The notes beneath the pieces were generated by a model. That model worked only from the letters and a program-made list of their open reading frames with translations, ran no database searches and had not been told where the DNA came from. From the IMG/VR virus record IMGVR_UViG_3300027736_001410, positions 1 through 46,805 of that record: DNA of 46,805 bases; one strand, given 5' to 3'. The position numbers and the translations under genes are program-made. This stretch comes from a virus. How positions within the stretch are numbered: the first letter of the stretch is position 1; each line of letters starts with the position of its first letter. This document shows, in pieces, positions 1-7,776 of this stretch.

Positions 1-302
1 AGCTCGGATCCAAATTCTTTAGCTAACTTTTCCCATGCTTTCTTTTGTCCTAGTGTAATAGGAGTTTGTTGAGGGCGCAGTTCACTTGCCTTACTGATAG
101 CACGACAAATGGCATCTTCGGCCACACGTCCGGCAGCAATCATTGGAGCATGTGCTGGTATAATGTTAAACCTACGACTAGTCCCCCCAGGATAACTCAT
201 AACAAGGTGATTACCTTTTGTAAAACTGTCAAGGAAGTCACTATCGTATTCAGCGACCGGAACATATCTACGACCTTTTTTCTCATAGTAAATTTTTTTC
301 AT
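1..302 (-). CDS. Hypothetical protein, 3' end beyond window
   Basis: Read on the minus strand this frame opens with ATG at 302 and stays open to the window edge, so about 100 N-terminal residues are visible and the C-terminus is missing. The product starts MKKIYYEKKGRRYVPVAEYD and is rich in basic and aromatic residues, with no recognisable catalytic motif, signal peptide or membrane segment. Its ATG overlaps the TGA of the upstream gene (ATGA), which indicates translational coupling in a minus-strand operon. I do not recognise the family. Small basic proteins of this sort are common beside replication genes in T4-like phages, but that is only context. Confidence 0.7.
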   Translation of the reverse strand, partial: MKKIYYEKKGRRYVPVAEYDSDFLDSFTKGNHLVMSYPGGTSRRFNIIPAHAPMIAAGRVAEDAICRAISKASELRPQQTPITLGQKKAWEKLAKEFGSE

Positions 303-529
303 TGTAATTGAAACTTCTTTAAGTAGGTTTTAACCAATGTGGTGTCACTTTCTTCTGGCACTAAGTCATCATACATAACTTGCATTCTAGTGAGTTCTTG
401 TCTATATGCTTTGATAATCCACATAGCATATTCTTGATCCTCTTGATCCATGCTATTCCACCATGCTTCTAATTGCTCAGGAGTACGGTTAAGAATGTAA
501 TAGATGTTGTTCATATCTTTGTCGTTCAT
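299..529 (-). CDS. Small hypothetical protein (76 aa)
   Basis: This is a 76-residue acidic protein of unknown family. It is predicted to be mostly helical, with a Trp-rich stretch (EAWWNSMDQ) and no Cys, signal peptide or membrane segment. It sits in a tight minus-strand run: the gene upstream stops just before it and the next gene downstream starts within its stop codon (ATGA). The start ATG at 529 follows an AGGAGA-like ribosome binding site. Coding status rests on length, operon position and spacing. No function can be assigned from sequence. Confidence 0.65.
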   Translation of the reverse strand: MNDKDMNNIYYILNRTPEQLEAWWNSMDQEDQEYAMWIIKAYRQELTRMQVMYDDLVPEESDTTLVKTYLKKFQLQ

Positions 530-530
530 A

Positions 531-758
531 TCAATCTCCTAACACTTCCCAAAATAATTCTTTTTCTTTAACATATGCTACAGGCACAAGCCAACCATGC
601 TCTAAACATTCCTGAATCAAACTTTTATAATTATCAGGGCATCGTTGACTAATCTCCATGCCAGCACGAGGAACCATTTGTATACCATCCGTCATGAAAA
701 AGTTTTCATCACCTCGCTTGAGTTTCTTAAAAGTTTTATCAGGAAATGTAAATGTCAA
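531..758 (-). CDS. Small hypothetical protein, TTG start
   Basis: This is a 75-residue protein of unknown family beginning (M)TFTFPDKTFKKL. I chose the TTG at 758 because it overlaps the exonuclease stop as TTGA and has a good ribosome binding site (GTAGGAGT) about seven bases upstream. An in-frame ATG at 791 exists but lies inside the exonuclease gene and lacks that site. The protein has two Cys residues and ends in an aromatic, acidic segment. It has no visible catalytic motif. TTGA-type overlaps recur in this genome, for example at the DNA polymerase start. Confidence 0.6.
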   Translation of the reverse strand: MTFTFPDKTFKKLKRGDENFFMTDGIQMVPRAGMEISQRCPDNYKSLIQECLEHGWLVPVAYVKEKELFWEVLGD

Positions 759-1756
759 GATAATACTCCTACATAAGGACTGTTCAACCATTTACTGTAG
801 GTCTCTGCTTGTTCTGAAATTTTCGTCAACTCATACTTACCACAAAACTTCATAAAGTGAATGCCAACTTGTGGAATAGTATTTATTCGGACAGTCTCAC
901 GAATACGTTGGTCAACTGCTTGCTTGATATCATCGGGCTGACAAGTTAAATCAATCAACATACGATTACGTTCGTATGCATCCTTAACACGAATCTCATT
1001 ACCTTCATGATCGGTCCAGCGTTGGAGCATCAGATTATTCCAATTGAAGCCCATCTTGTTACGGTCCTCGTATGCTTCACGAATACCAACTTTATTCTTA
1101 CTACCAACCTCACGTACACCTGGATATGCACTAAACACGTTGTCCCCGGCGTCACCCCTAATTAATTTTTTAAATAGTAAATATTCAGGGTCTTCAAGTA
1201 ACTTGGGCTCTTTAGTTTTCTTATCAAGCACTGGTTTACCATTTTCTTTGAGGTAGCCACCTAATGTGATTAGTTCATTAGTTACACCATTGTACTGATG
1301 CACAGTTTCAGTAATAAGTTGAACATAATCACTGTCAGTTGAAATTATATAGTGTGTATCTTCCGGGTGCAAGTGAATGAATCGGGCAATCATATCATCT
1401 GCCTCAGCACGTTCGTGGCGCAATACAGATACATTGGTCTTCTCTTTGATGTATGTGGTAAACTTTTCGTAAGTATCCCAAAACATTGCCGATTCTTCAG
1501 CCTCAGCTTCAGTAATCGATTGTGCGTCAACAATACGATTCTTTTTATACGGAGCATATAGGTCTTTGCGAAATGAGCGACCCTCTAAACAGAATACAAC
1601 ATGGTCAATACCGTACTTACGTACAGCTTGATTTACACTTGCTAGTGTAATGTGTAATGCTTGTGCAACCTTTTCTTCTACGTTGGCGCCGCGTGATGCA
1701 ACGTGACGGGCACGGAAGAATGTGTTTGCAGTATCGATGAGTGCGTATGTTGTCAT
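755..1756 (-). CDS. 5'-3' exonuclease / flap endonuclease (T4 RNase H-like)
   Basis: This 333-residue protein has the layout of the phage 5' nuclease family, which removes RNA primers and flaps during lagging-strand synthesis. An N-terminal Asp lies in ALIDTANTFFRARH. A VVFCLEGRSFRKDLYAPYK segment matches the conserved arginine/aspartate block; Glu stands where many relatives have Asp. Acidic metal-binding clusters follow at ERAEADDMIARF and STDSDYVQLI, and the helix-hairpin-like IRGDAGDNVFSAYPGV region binds DNA downstream. Length is close to T4 RNase H (about 305 aa). The gene has its own sigma70 promoter whose -10 box ends six bases before the ATG, so its mRNA may be leaderless. Family assignment is firm; the exact substrate range is inferred. 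Confidence 0.88.
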   Translation of the reverse strand: MTTYALIDTANTFFRARHVASRGANVEEKVAQALHITLASVNQAVRKYGIDHVVFCLEGRSFRKDLYAPYKKNRIVDAQSITEAEAEESAMFWDTYEKFTTYIKEKTNVSVLRHERAEADDMIARFIHLHPEDTHYIISTDSDYVQLITETVHQYNGVTNELITLGGYLKENGKPVLDKKTKEPKLLEDPEYLLFKKLIRGDAGDNVFSAYPGVREVGSKNKVGIREAYEDRNKMGFNWNNLMLQRWTDHEGNEIRVKDAYERNRMLIDLTCQPDDIKQAVDQRIRETVRINTIPQVGIHFMKFCGKYELTKISEQAETYSKWLNSPYVGVLS

Positions 1757-1762
1757 GTGTCT

Positions 1763-1791
1763 ATTATATACTACTATTTAGATTAGTTCAA
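1763..1791 (-). promoter_or_regulatory. Sigma70 promoter of the exonuclease gene
   Basis: On the minus strand a -35 TTGAAC (1791-1786), a 17-bp spacer and a perfect -10 TATAAT (1768-1763) precede the exonuclease. Six bases separate the -10 box from the ATG, so transcription would start at or next to the A of the start codon. No Shine-Dalgarno sequence is present, in agreement with a leaderless transcript. Confidence 0.75.
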
Positions 1792-2252
1792 TCCAGATTG
1801 GGCAGAGTACCTAAATTAGGCAATTCTCTATTTTTACTAAAAATTTTCTTTAAGTATGACAAACTTCTAATATGACCATACCATTTACCCTTTACAGGAT
1901 GACAAGTCCTACAAAGAGTTTGCAAGTTACACTTCCTATGATCTTCGTGAATATTATTGATATGATCCGTATCTAGTTGTGCCAAATCAAATATAGTGCT
2001 TGTACATTTGAATCCCAATCTTCCATCAATATTTTCACAGTAATCTACACGGTGTTGTTTGTAGATATAATCACCCATTCCATATTGAAGGAAATGATGA
2101 GAACTACATTTCTTGCGATAAATTTTACTGCCGTCTTTTCGTGTAGTACCTACATCTTGTCCTGGACTTTTGCAACCTTCTACTATACACCTGGGTTTAC
2201 CTTTATGTCGTCCAGAAGTAATTAAATCTCTAAAAATACGTTGACCAGCCAT
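1788..2252 (-). CDS. HNH endonuclease (homing-type)
   Basis: This 154-residue protein has a zinc-ribbon-like N-terminal half (Cys pairs around residues 22-27 and 49) and a C-terminal HNH core. The core reads LDTDHINNIHEDHRKCNLQTLC followed by CRTCHPVKGKW: the DH, the N and the CxxC-H metal and catalytic positions are visible. Such proteins cut or nick DNA and are often free-standing homing endonucleases in T4-like phages. It is related to the second HNH gene at 3154-3543 (shared GYGFPC/LGFKC plus CxxCHPV pattern). It has its own sigma70 promoter with a good ribosome binding site (AAAGGAG), unlike its operon neighbours, as expected of an independently inserted element. The target is unknown. 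Confidence 0.82.
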   Translation of the reverse strand: MAGQRIFRDLITSGRHKGKPRCIVEGCKSPGQDVGTTRKDGSKIYRKKCSSHHFLQYGMGDYIYKQHRVDYCENIDGRLGFKCTSTIFDLAQLDTDHINNIHEDHRKCNLQTLCRTCHPVKGKWYGHIRSLSYLKKIFSKNRELPNLGTLPNLD

Positions 2253-2277
2253 AGTTAAACTCCTTTGTGAAAAAACG

Positions 2278-2306
2278 ATTGTATCATTAAATCAATTTAA
2301 TGTCAA
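2278..2306 (-). promoter_or_regulatory. Sigma70 promoter of the HNH gene
   Basis: On the minus strand a perfect -35 TTGACA (2306-2301), a 17-bp spacer and -10 TACAAT (2283-2278) lie upstream of the HNH gene, followed by a short leader with an AAAGGAG ribosome binding site before ATG 2252. Confidence 0.8.
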
Positions 2307-2309
2307 CTA

Positions 2310-3101
2310 TTATTTAAGTTGTATTTTTGCAACGTTTAATCGTGAAAAAACGCTATCGCCAAATGCCCAATCTTCAGGCATGCTTGTTTGCATGTCTAAT
2401 TCATTGTCAAGCAATTCAGCTTCCTCGTTTGTAATCAGTACAATAGCCAAATTGTTTTTAATCATTTGTGCTACTTCTGTTACACTGCGTTTTTCCATAG
2501 TCATTGTAACTGCTTGATTAAAAATCATAATACAAGGAACAATGTGTTCACGGTACGTGTTTTCTTTAGTACGCTTTACTGATTCTCCGATGGTAATCAA
2601 ATGGTCGATGCTGTCGCCCTCAAGCAATGCTCGGGCATTCTCTAGACCAAAACCATCTTCGTTATCAATAAAATAACGAAAACGATTGGCAATCTTTTTA
2701 AAGATATCACGTTCGGAAACTTCACGTGGAATGGGTTTGATAGCTTGACCTCGTACCTTGCGTACAATAGTCTCAATAGCTTCAATGGTGCCAACGATGA
2801 TCCAAAAGTTTTCAAGCACATCACCATCAAAGGGGATGTTCATAAAGTCTTTTGCATCTTTGCGCTTTTCACTACGCTTGCCTATTTTCTCAGTAAATCC
2901 TTGCGCTAGGATTTGCCTACGCATTTCTGCCACATCTTCTGGACGTGCAAGCCACCCAATAGTATAGTGATTCTTCTTAATTTCGCACTTTACACCATTG
3001 TTAGTATAAAGTACACAATTACTTTGTTCCTCGTATACACGTTCCGTGTACCCCCGTTCCTCACATGAGGTCTTGAAAAGATTGAAGGGTATAGCTGCCA
3101 T
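2310..3101 (-). CDS. Hypothetical protein (263 aa)
   Basis: This 263-residue soluble protein has no family I recognise. It is mixed alpha/beta, with several Arg/Lys-rich stretches (GKRSEKRKDAKDF near residue 80) and an acidic C-terminal third. There is no signal peptide, membrane segment, P-loop or Cys cluster. It lies between two HNH endonuclease genes and is driven by a textbook sigma70 promoter with TTGACA and TATAAT, which suggests early, strong expression and therefore a role in host takeover or nucleic-acid metabolism. That role is inference only. The start ATG has no obvious Shine-Dalgarno sequence. Confidence 0.75.
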   Translation of the reverse strand: MAAIPFNLFKTSCEERGYTERVYEEQSNCVLYTNNGVKCEIKKNHYTIGWLARPEDVAEMRRQILAQGFTEKIGKRSEKRKDAKDFMNIPFDGDVLENFWIIVGTIEAIETIVRKVRGQAIKPIPREVSERDIFKKIANRFRYFIDNEDGFGLENARALLEGDSIDHLITIGESVKRTKENTYREHIVPCIMIFNQAVTMTMEKRSVTEVAQMIKNNLAIVLITNEEAELLDNELDMQTSMPEDWAFGDSVFSRLNVAKIQLK

Positions 3102-3128
3102 AAATTGACTTTCTGTGATTGAAAATCA

Positions 3129-3157
3129 ATTATAGCACACTATGTATTATTTGTCAA
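3129..3157 (-). promoter_or_regulatory. Consensus sigma70 promoter (TTGACA-17-TATAAT)
   Basis: On the minus strand both boxes match the consensus exactly: TTGACA at 3157-3152 and TATAAT at 3134-3129 with a 17-bp spacer. The spacer ends in TGC, giving an extended -10. It overlaps the last codons of the upstream HNH gene and drives the 2310-3101 gene. Confidence 0.88.
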
Positions 3158-3543
3158 CCAAACTCAAATAGGTCAGTTTCTGCAATTTTTAATCGGCGAT
3201 CAGGCCTAGCTTGTAAATGATGCCCATTTCTAATTGTAACTACAGGGTGGCACATACCACACAACACCTCAATGTTACTAGGATCACGATTTCCGTTACG
3301 ACCATCAATGTGATTTATTTCCAATGTAGAGGGATCTAATATAGTTGAACAAACACAAGGGAACCCGTAATGACCATCATGGTTAGCACAACCTTGTTGC
3401 ATTTTCCATTTATCTACTTCATCTTTTCTATGTGTTCTATGAGCGGAACAAACTTGTTTGTTTGTGTTTTTTGTTTTACTATGTTGACCAACTGTGTTGT
3501 TACAGTTAGGCATTGAGCATTTTAAAAATTTAAGAGTTGCCAT
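3154..3543 (-). CDS. HNH endonuclease (second copy-like)
   Basis: This 129-residue HNH nuclease begins MATLKFLKCSMPNCN. An N-terminal Cys pair (CSMPNC) and a CSAHR element form a likely zinc site. The catalytic core is LEINHIDGRNGNRDPSNIEVLC followed by CGMCHPVVT, showing the H-N-H/N positions and the CxxC-H metal site. It resembles the HNH protein at 1788-2252 in domain order and local motifs but is shorter, so the two are probably paralogues that have diverged considerably. It lies between the 144-aa structural-type gene at 3544 and a gene of unknown function. It is probably a free-standing homing endonuclease; cleavage specificity is unknown. Confidence 0.82.
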   Translation of the reverse strand: MATLKFLKCSMPNCNNTVGQHSKTKNTNKQVCSAHRTHRKDEVDKWKMQQGCANHDGHYGFPCVCSTILDPSTLEINHIDGRNGNRDPSNIEVLCGMCHPVVTIRNGHHLQARPDRRLKIAETDLFEFG

Positions 3544-3978
3544 TTAGCTTACCTCAGTTCGTCCATCACCAATATTCTTTGTACGAACCATTCGCAAGTC
3601 ACGGTTCGTGGGATCAGCATCTTGCTGTTCGTACATTTCTAAAACAATAGTTCTACAAACGTCTTGAAACCATCTATCGATGATATCTCTGTCAGTATCT
3701 TCTTTTGATTTCATGTACCCAGTCTTTACTAGTTTAGCAATGAAGATTTCATTCCAGTCTAGTTCAAAACTACCATCGTGAATGTTGGCAGGATCTATTT
3801 CCATGCTCAATACATTCACATAAGGTTCGCCTGCTGCCGTTGCTCTGTCTTTAGCAGACACGACCGGATCAGGCTTCTTCTCCTTAGGCTTGCGAGGTTT
3901 CTTAACCTTAGGTTCTGCTTTTACCGGTTCTATTACAGGCTCTGTTTTTTTACCAAATAGTCTATCAAATAATCCCAT
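3544..3978 (-). CDS. Hypothetical protein, Lys/Pro-rich N-terminus (144 aa)
   Basis: I take ATG 3978 as the start (MGLFDRLFGKKTEP); the frame is open further upstream but that part lies inside the UvdE gene. Residues 10-45 are a Lys/Pro/Glu-rich flexible stretch. The remainder is a compact domain containing PYVNVLSMEIDP, FELDWNEIFIAKLVKTGY and IIDRWFQDVC, ending in GDGRTEVS. From memory, proteins with this combination occur in T4-like phages of marine bacteria as conserved hypotheticals; I cannot name a function. There is no signal peptide or membrane segment. It overlaps the UvdE stop by 14 bases, so the two are probably co-translated. Confidence 0.7.
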   Translation of the reverse strand: MGLFDRLFGKKTEPVIEPVKAEPKVKKPRKPKEKKPDPVVSAKDRATAAGEPYVNVLSMEIDPANIHDGSFELDWNEIFIAKLVKTGYMKSKEDTDRDIIDRWFQDVCRTIVLEMYEQQDADPTNRDLRMVRTKNIGDGRTEVS

Positions 3979-4999
3979 TTTGTTTTGCTCTTTCAAGTAG
4001 TTTAAAGCTAGCCAAGTTCTTACCTTTAGCTTCACACATTATATCAAACTTATCATAGAATGTCAATGCCCAATCGTTCACTGCATCATTCCAAAAGTAG
4101 TCACTGTGTGCCCGAAGTTTCTGCTTACTGTATCCTTCAGTAATCAACGCACTATGATCGGGTAATTGTGTAGTGGAATGATTTGTGAGTACATCTTCGC
4201 GGCTAACACTGTAATGCATAGTAGGCCTGCAACCACGCCAACTGTCAATAACACGCTGTACAAGCGTATCATTAGATTGAATATATGTTCCTTCCCTAAT
4301 CCAATTATGATGCATGTCCATGACCGTAGGGACAAGGTCAGATAACGATAAGCAGTCAGATAGTCCATGTGTGTATTCCTCATTCTCTAGTGTAAGTGTG
4401 TTGCGGGCTTCGGGTGATAGTCGATTATACACATCACGAATGCCCTGTGGACCTTTACGACCACTGATGTGTACATTGATTTTAATATCTTGAAATTGTT
4501 TACCATAATTCATCCATCGAGCCATGTCAGTATGATATTCAAATTCTTCTATACTCTTATTTACTACCTCTTCACGGTCGCTAGCTAAAACAACAAATTG
4601 GTCAGGGTGAAAACTTAGACGAACATTGTTTTGTCGTGCAGTTTCACCAATTGGTGCCATCCAACGTTCTAAGCTAGATTGAACATCAATACTGTGCCAG
4701 AATTCTTTGTAATCGTCATGTGTATAGAAGCTGAACATATCACTAGTTAGACGAACCATGCGTAGACTGGGTTCTAGCGTTGCTACCTTTTTAACTAGTG
4801 CATGAGTAGCAAGAATGTTGCTTTTTGCTACATCAATAATTTTTTGTTCTACAAGTTCACGCTTGTTACGCTGTGCCCAAGCAAGTGTAGTGCCACCAGT
4901 ATTCAGTCCTTCTACAGACGCAATCTCTCCCTTCTTGTTAATTTCAGCAAATTTACAAGCAAAGCCAATGCGTTTAGTAGTAATGTCAAAAGAGTGCAT
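3965..4999 (-). CDS. uvsE: UV damage endonuclease (UvdE/UvsE family)
   Basis: This 344-residue TIM-barrel endonuclease nicks DNA 5' of UV photoproducts and starts an alternative excision repair. Family hallmarks are RIGFACKF at the N-terminus, LSFHPDQFVVL with a metal-binding His, KINVHISGRKG, LTLENEEYTHG with the metal Glu, and VPTVMDMHHNWI with paired His. I place the start at ATG 4999 (MHSFDITTKRIGFACKF). The frame is open to 5038, but the upstream ATG falls inside a sigma70 -10 box, so it cannot be on the transcript. Phages of sunlit waters often carry repair genes of this type. Length matches the family (about 300-350 aa). Confidence 0.9.
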   Translation of the reverse strand: MHSFDITTKRIGFACKFAEINKKGEIASVEGLNTGGTTLAWAQRNKRELVEQKIIDVAKSNILATHALVKKVATLEPSLRMVRLTSDMFSFYTHDDYKEFWHSIDVQSSLERWMAPIGETARQNNVRLSFHPDQFVVLASDREEVVNKSIEEFEYHTDMARWMNYGKQFQDIKINVHISGRKGPQGIRDVYNRLSPEARNTLTLENEEYTHGLSDCLSLSDLVPTVMDMHHNWIREGTYIQSNDTLVQRVIDSWRGCRPTMHYSVSREDVLTNHSTTQLPDHSALITEGYSKQKLRAHSDYFWNDAVNDWALTFYDKFDIMCEAKGKNLASFKLLERAKQNGII

Positions 5000-5012
5000 A
5001 GTAGTCCAAAGT

Positions 5013-5020
5013 GATAAATA
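5013..5020 (+). promoter_or_regulatory. T4-late-like promoter box for the cargo operon
   Basis: GATAAATA lies 55 bases upstream of the first gene of the plus-strand operon. T4 late promoters consist of a TATAAATA box alone. The same core precedes several other late-type genes in this window, which supports the call; no transcript data exist here. Confidence 0.5.
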
Positions 5021-5028
5021 ATACATGT

Positions 5029-5057
5029 AGTGTAACATACCTACGCAATAAAGTCAA
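5029..5057 (-). promoter_or_regulatory. Sigma70 promoter of uvsE
   Basis: On the minus strand -35 TTGACT (5057-5052), a 17-bp spacer and -10 TACACT (5034-5029) precede uvsE. The predicted start lies about 23 bases before ATG 4999, and this fixes the translation start. Confidence 0.6.
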
Positions 5058-5075
5058 CTATTTACGGATAATACT

Positions 5076-5723
5076 ATGAGAATAAAAGAATTTATCAATG
5101 AAGCAGCCAATCCAGCACAGCAAGCTGCCATTGCTATTGCCATGAAGAAAGCTGGTAAAAAGCCTAAAAATGAAGGCTATGCAATGGAAGATGAACAAGT
5201 CAATGGCATGGCTCAGGGTGAGATTCGTGAAATAATTAGAAATGCTGTAAAAATCAAAGAAAAACTAGACAGTGGTACTAGTTTAGACGGTTGGATGTAC
5301 AGCTATGTTACTACAAGTAATGATCGTTTAAATAGTGTAGCTGAACAAATTGGTAATCCTAATATTGATGAAGAAGAACTAGAAGAAGGTGAGAACTGGT
5401 CAAAGCACAATAACAAACGTGTAGGTGGAATGAGTAAAAAATCCGTAAGTAGTTATCGCCGTAGTCATCCTGGTAGCAAGATTCAAACAGCAGTTACAAC
5501 TAAGCCAAGCAAACTTAAAAAAGGCAGTAAGGCTGCTGCCCGTCGTAAATCATTCTGTGCTAGAATGCGCGGGATGAAGAAACATCGTACCGGTGCTAAA
5601 ACAGCACGTGATCCAAATAGTAATATTAACAAGAGCCTACGTAGATGGCATTGTGAAAGTGTTGAACAATTAGAACAATTGGTAATGTTGGCAGAACAGA
5701 AAATTAGGAATCTTAAAAAATGA
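5076..5723 (+). CDS. Basic cargo-type protein with DUF5872-like domain
   Basis: This 215-residue protein begins MRIKEFINEAANPA, close to the T4 internal-protein capsid-targeting sequence with a FINE|A prohead-protease-type site. Residues 30-105 are acidic and helical, with a second acidic run (IDEEELEEGENW). The C-terminal 80 residues are strongly basic and contain KAAARRKSFCARMRGM and TARDPNSNINKSLRRWHC, which I recognise as the conserved-Cys DUF5872-type domain found in viruses. It opens the plus-strand operon and overlaps the next gene as ATGA. The inferred role is a packaged DNA-associated protein matured by the prohead protease. Tag and domain are seen; packaging is inference. Confidence 0.75.
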   Translation: MRIKEFINEAANPAQQAAIAIAMKKAGKKPKNEGYAMEDEQVNGMAQGEIREIIRNAVKIKEKLDSGTSLDGWMYSYVTTSNDRLNSVAEQIGNPNIDEEELEEGENWSKHNNKRVGGMSKKSVSSYRRSHPGSKIQTAVTTKPSKLKKGSKAAARRKSFCARMRGMKKHRTGAKTARDPNSNINKSLRRWHCESVEQLEQLVMLAEQKIRNLKK

Positions 5724-7408
5724 ACTTCAAAGAATTATACGAGGGCGTAGAGCCAACAATGCCCGGTGCCCCTAAGGGTATTCAGATTATGACACCTCAG
5801 CAATTCGTTGCCAAAGCTGGTGATATGCCCGGTGAAGAATCAGAGCAAGGTGTGGTGGAAGGCTTGGATCCAGACAAGAGAGCAAGACTTGATGATCTTA
5901 TCGGCATGTATAGAGACAGCACAGACCCGTCAGACTATTATGATTCTGAATACGAAGATCCAGAAGAAGTTCTAAACATGATTAGAGCAGAGTTTGGTGA
6001 CCGTGTTGCCAGTCAAATAGAAGCTGGTACAGACAAGATGCACTTCCCTAGAAAAGATCACGATCAAGGTTACGATCCAATGAGTTGGAAAAATCCAATA
6101 GACAGACAGACCAAAGCAGGCAAAATGTACAAGCAGGATAGTGACTATAGAAAGAATACTATCAAGTCAAGATATAGACTAAGTGGTAAGAGTGCAACTG
6201 AAGGTGTAGCGGAAGGGCTAGAGCACCTAAACAGAATTCGCAAACTATCTGGCTTAGATGAAGCTACAACATTACCAGCAAGTACCCGTGACTTGAAGGG
6301 TCAAGAGTTCCAAGACTATATGAATCGTATCAAGGGAACTGATGACATTGATAAGAAGACCGGTCAAGTTAAATTAGACAAAAAGGGCAATGAAAAGTAT
6401 GTCTCTGGTAAGACTAAAGGCGACAAGTACAAGATGCCTTATATCCATCGTTCAAGTATCATTGAATATTTAGGTCCAGATGGTAAGACATATGATGAAG
6501 ATAAAATTAAACAATCATTATCACAACGCCCAAAATCATTACTAAAGCAAAACGAAAAGATGAAGCATAGTAACGGAGAGTTTGAGCAATTCTTCAATGT
6601 TGGCTTTGCCGCATTAACGGGTATTGCAGTAGATGAATCTACTAACAATCTAATCATTGTTAACACATGTCCGGGTGCCGGCTCGTGTAAAGTAGATTGT
6701 TTCGCCATGAAGGGTGGTAAAGTACAGTTCAAGGCTGCATGGCAAAGTGACGGAAGAATATTAACGTATCTATTGAATGATCCAAGTGGTTTCTTTAATC
6801 AATTAAGTAGTGAAATATCTAAAGAAGAAGCATTGGGTAAGAAGGGTGACAAGAAATTCCCCAATGGTTGGCAAACTACTATTCGCTGGCACGATGCAGG
6901 CGACTTCTTTAGCCCAGAATACCTAGACATGGCATTAAAGATGGCTGCAAAGCATCCTGACGTTAAATTCTATGCTTACACTAAGATGGCAGGTGCCGCA
7001 CTTGCACAGAAACCACCAAACTTTATTATAAACTGGAGTGAGGGCGCCAACACAAGTCAAGAAAAGCAAGTTAAAGCAAAAGACGCTAACTTAGATACAA
7101 CTAAGAATAGTCGTATCGTTCCTGATGACTTGTTCCAAGACTTGTTAGTTAAGGATGAAAAGAAAAACCTAGTTAAGGGGTCAAGTGGCCAATGGCAAGT
7201 ACAACCTGACAAGTTACCTGAACTAAAACAAAGATTGGCAAGTGAGTATAAACTAAGTGCTAACAGTATCTTATCATACGATGAGTACATGGCCAAGCGT
7301 AAATCTATCCCGGCTGGTATGAAGTACAATGTCATCGTTGCTCCAGGTGAAGGTGACATCAGTGCTAACGATCCTAACATTATTTCAACATTGCTATTGA
7401 GACACTGA
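5720..7408 (+). CDS. Modular cargo-type protein with gp88-like C-terminal domain
   Basis: This 562-residue modular protein starts MNFKELYEGVEP, a capsid-targeting-like tag with a possible cut after residue 8. Two GV(V/A)EG linkers (Glu47, Glu165) and an LDE181|A site separate short N-terminal modules. One module is followed by LEHLNRIRKLSGLDEA, resembling a small helical repeat. The C-terminal about 300 residues resemble the phage 'gene product 88' family: TCPGAGSCKVDCFAMKGG (Cys317, 323, 327) and WHDAGDFFSPEYLDMALKMA. That family's activity is not known to me. If the sites are cut, the gp88 domain would be released as a separate protein. It overlaps its neighbours at both ends. Confidence 0.78.
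   Translation: MNFKELYEGVEPTMPGAPKGIQIMTPQQFVAKAGDMPGEESEQGVVEGLDPDKRARLDDLIGMYRDSTDPSDYYDSEYEDPEEVLNMIRAEFGDRVASQIEAGTDKMHFPRKDHDQGYDPMSWKNPIDRQTKAGKMYKQDSDYRKNTIKSRYRLSGKSATEGVAEGLEHLNRIRKLSGLDEATTLPASTRDLKGQEFQDYMNRIKGTDDIDKKTGQVKLDKKGNEKYVSGKTKGDKYKMPYIHRSSIIEYLGPDGKTYDEDKIKQSLSQRPKSLLKQNEKMKHSNGEFEQFFNVGFAALTGIAVDESTNNLIIVNTCPGAGSCKVDCFAMKGGKVQFKAAWQSDGRILTYLLNDPSGFFNQLSSEISKEEALGKKGDKKFPNGWQTTIRWHDAGDFFSPEYLDMALKMAAKHPDVKFYAYTKMAGAALAQKPPNFIINWSEGANTSQEKQVKAKDANLDTTKNSRIVPDDLFQDLLVKDEKKNLVKGSSGQWQVQPDKLPELKQRLASEYKLSANSILSYDEYMAKRKSIPAGMKYNVIVAPGEGDISANDPNIISTLLLRH
5845..5863 (+). repeat. GVVEG-type linker repeat
   Basis: GAGCAAGGTGTGGTGGAAG codes E-Q-G-V-V-E-G (Glu47) in the gp88-like protein; it is related to the other GVAEG linkers on the opposite strand. 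A second copy lies at 6201-6216 and codes G-V-A-E-G (Glu165). Confidence 0.6.
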
Positions 7409-7776
7409 TGCTATCCAAAGAGTTTATTTTTGAAAATACCAATGCTCATACTCAATTATGGCATGGAACATCTGAGCCAGCTGATGTTATTCGACAACAA
7501 GGTTTAAGAGGTGGTAGACACCATGCAGTATTTTTAACAGATAACCCTGACTTAGCATTAGAATACGCTGTGTCAGACCAAGAAAGAACTGGTAATGATT
7601 ATGTAACATTAATCACAGTTGATGTAAATAAATTAGACCATAAAAAACTTGTAGGAGATTTGGATCATACTACAGTTGATAACTGGATTGACAGTTTAAA
7701 AGAAACAGACCAATGTATGTATTTAGGTGATATATTACCTAATATGATTACACAAGTTGATGATTATACAGACTAA
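7408..7776 (+). CDS. ADP-ribosyltransferase-like protein with capsid-targeting-like tag
   Basis: This 122-residue protein begins MLSKEFIFEN, again a tag ending in I-F-E. The body shows LWHGTSEPADVIRQQGLRGG (His19-Gly-Thr) and VFLTDNPDLALEYA, the pattern seen in small ADP-ribosyltransferases and in RNA 2'-phosphotransferase (KptA-like) enzymes: an HGT strand, then GL, then a Tyr/Leu-containing beta-strand and helix. The third catalytic acid cannot be fixed by eye. T4 packages the ADP-ribosyltransferase Alt and injects it to modify host RNA polymerase, so an ART-like protein in a tagged operon is suggestive. Toxin or RNA-processing roles remain possible. It starts directly after the previous stop (TGATG). 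Confidence 0.6.
   Translation: MLSKEFIFENTNAHTQLWHGTSEPADVIRQQGLRGGRHHAVFLTDNPDLALEYAVSDQERTGNDYVTLITVDVNKLDHKKLVGDLDHTTVDNWIDSLKETDQCMYLGDILPNMITQVDDYTD

Noticed and set aside
4999-5038. Longer UvdE start at 5038
   Set aside because: It lies inside the -10 box of a sigma70 promoter; ATG 4999 follows the predicted transcription start and aligns with the family.
6439-7380. Open frames on the strand opposite to the gp88-like gene
   Set aside because: They are shadows of a well-supported coding frame, with no start context or homology.
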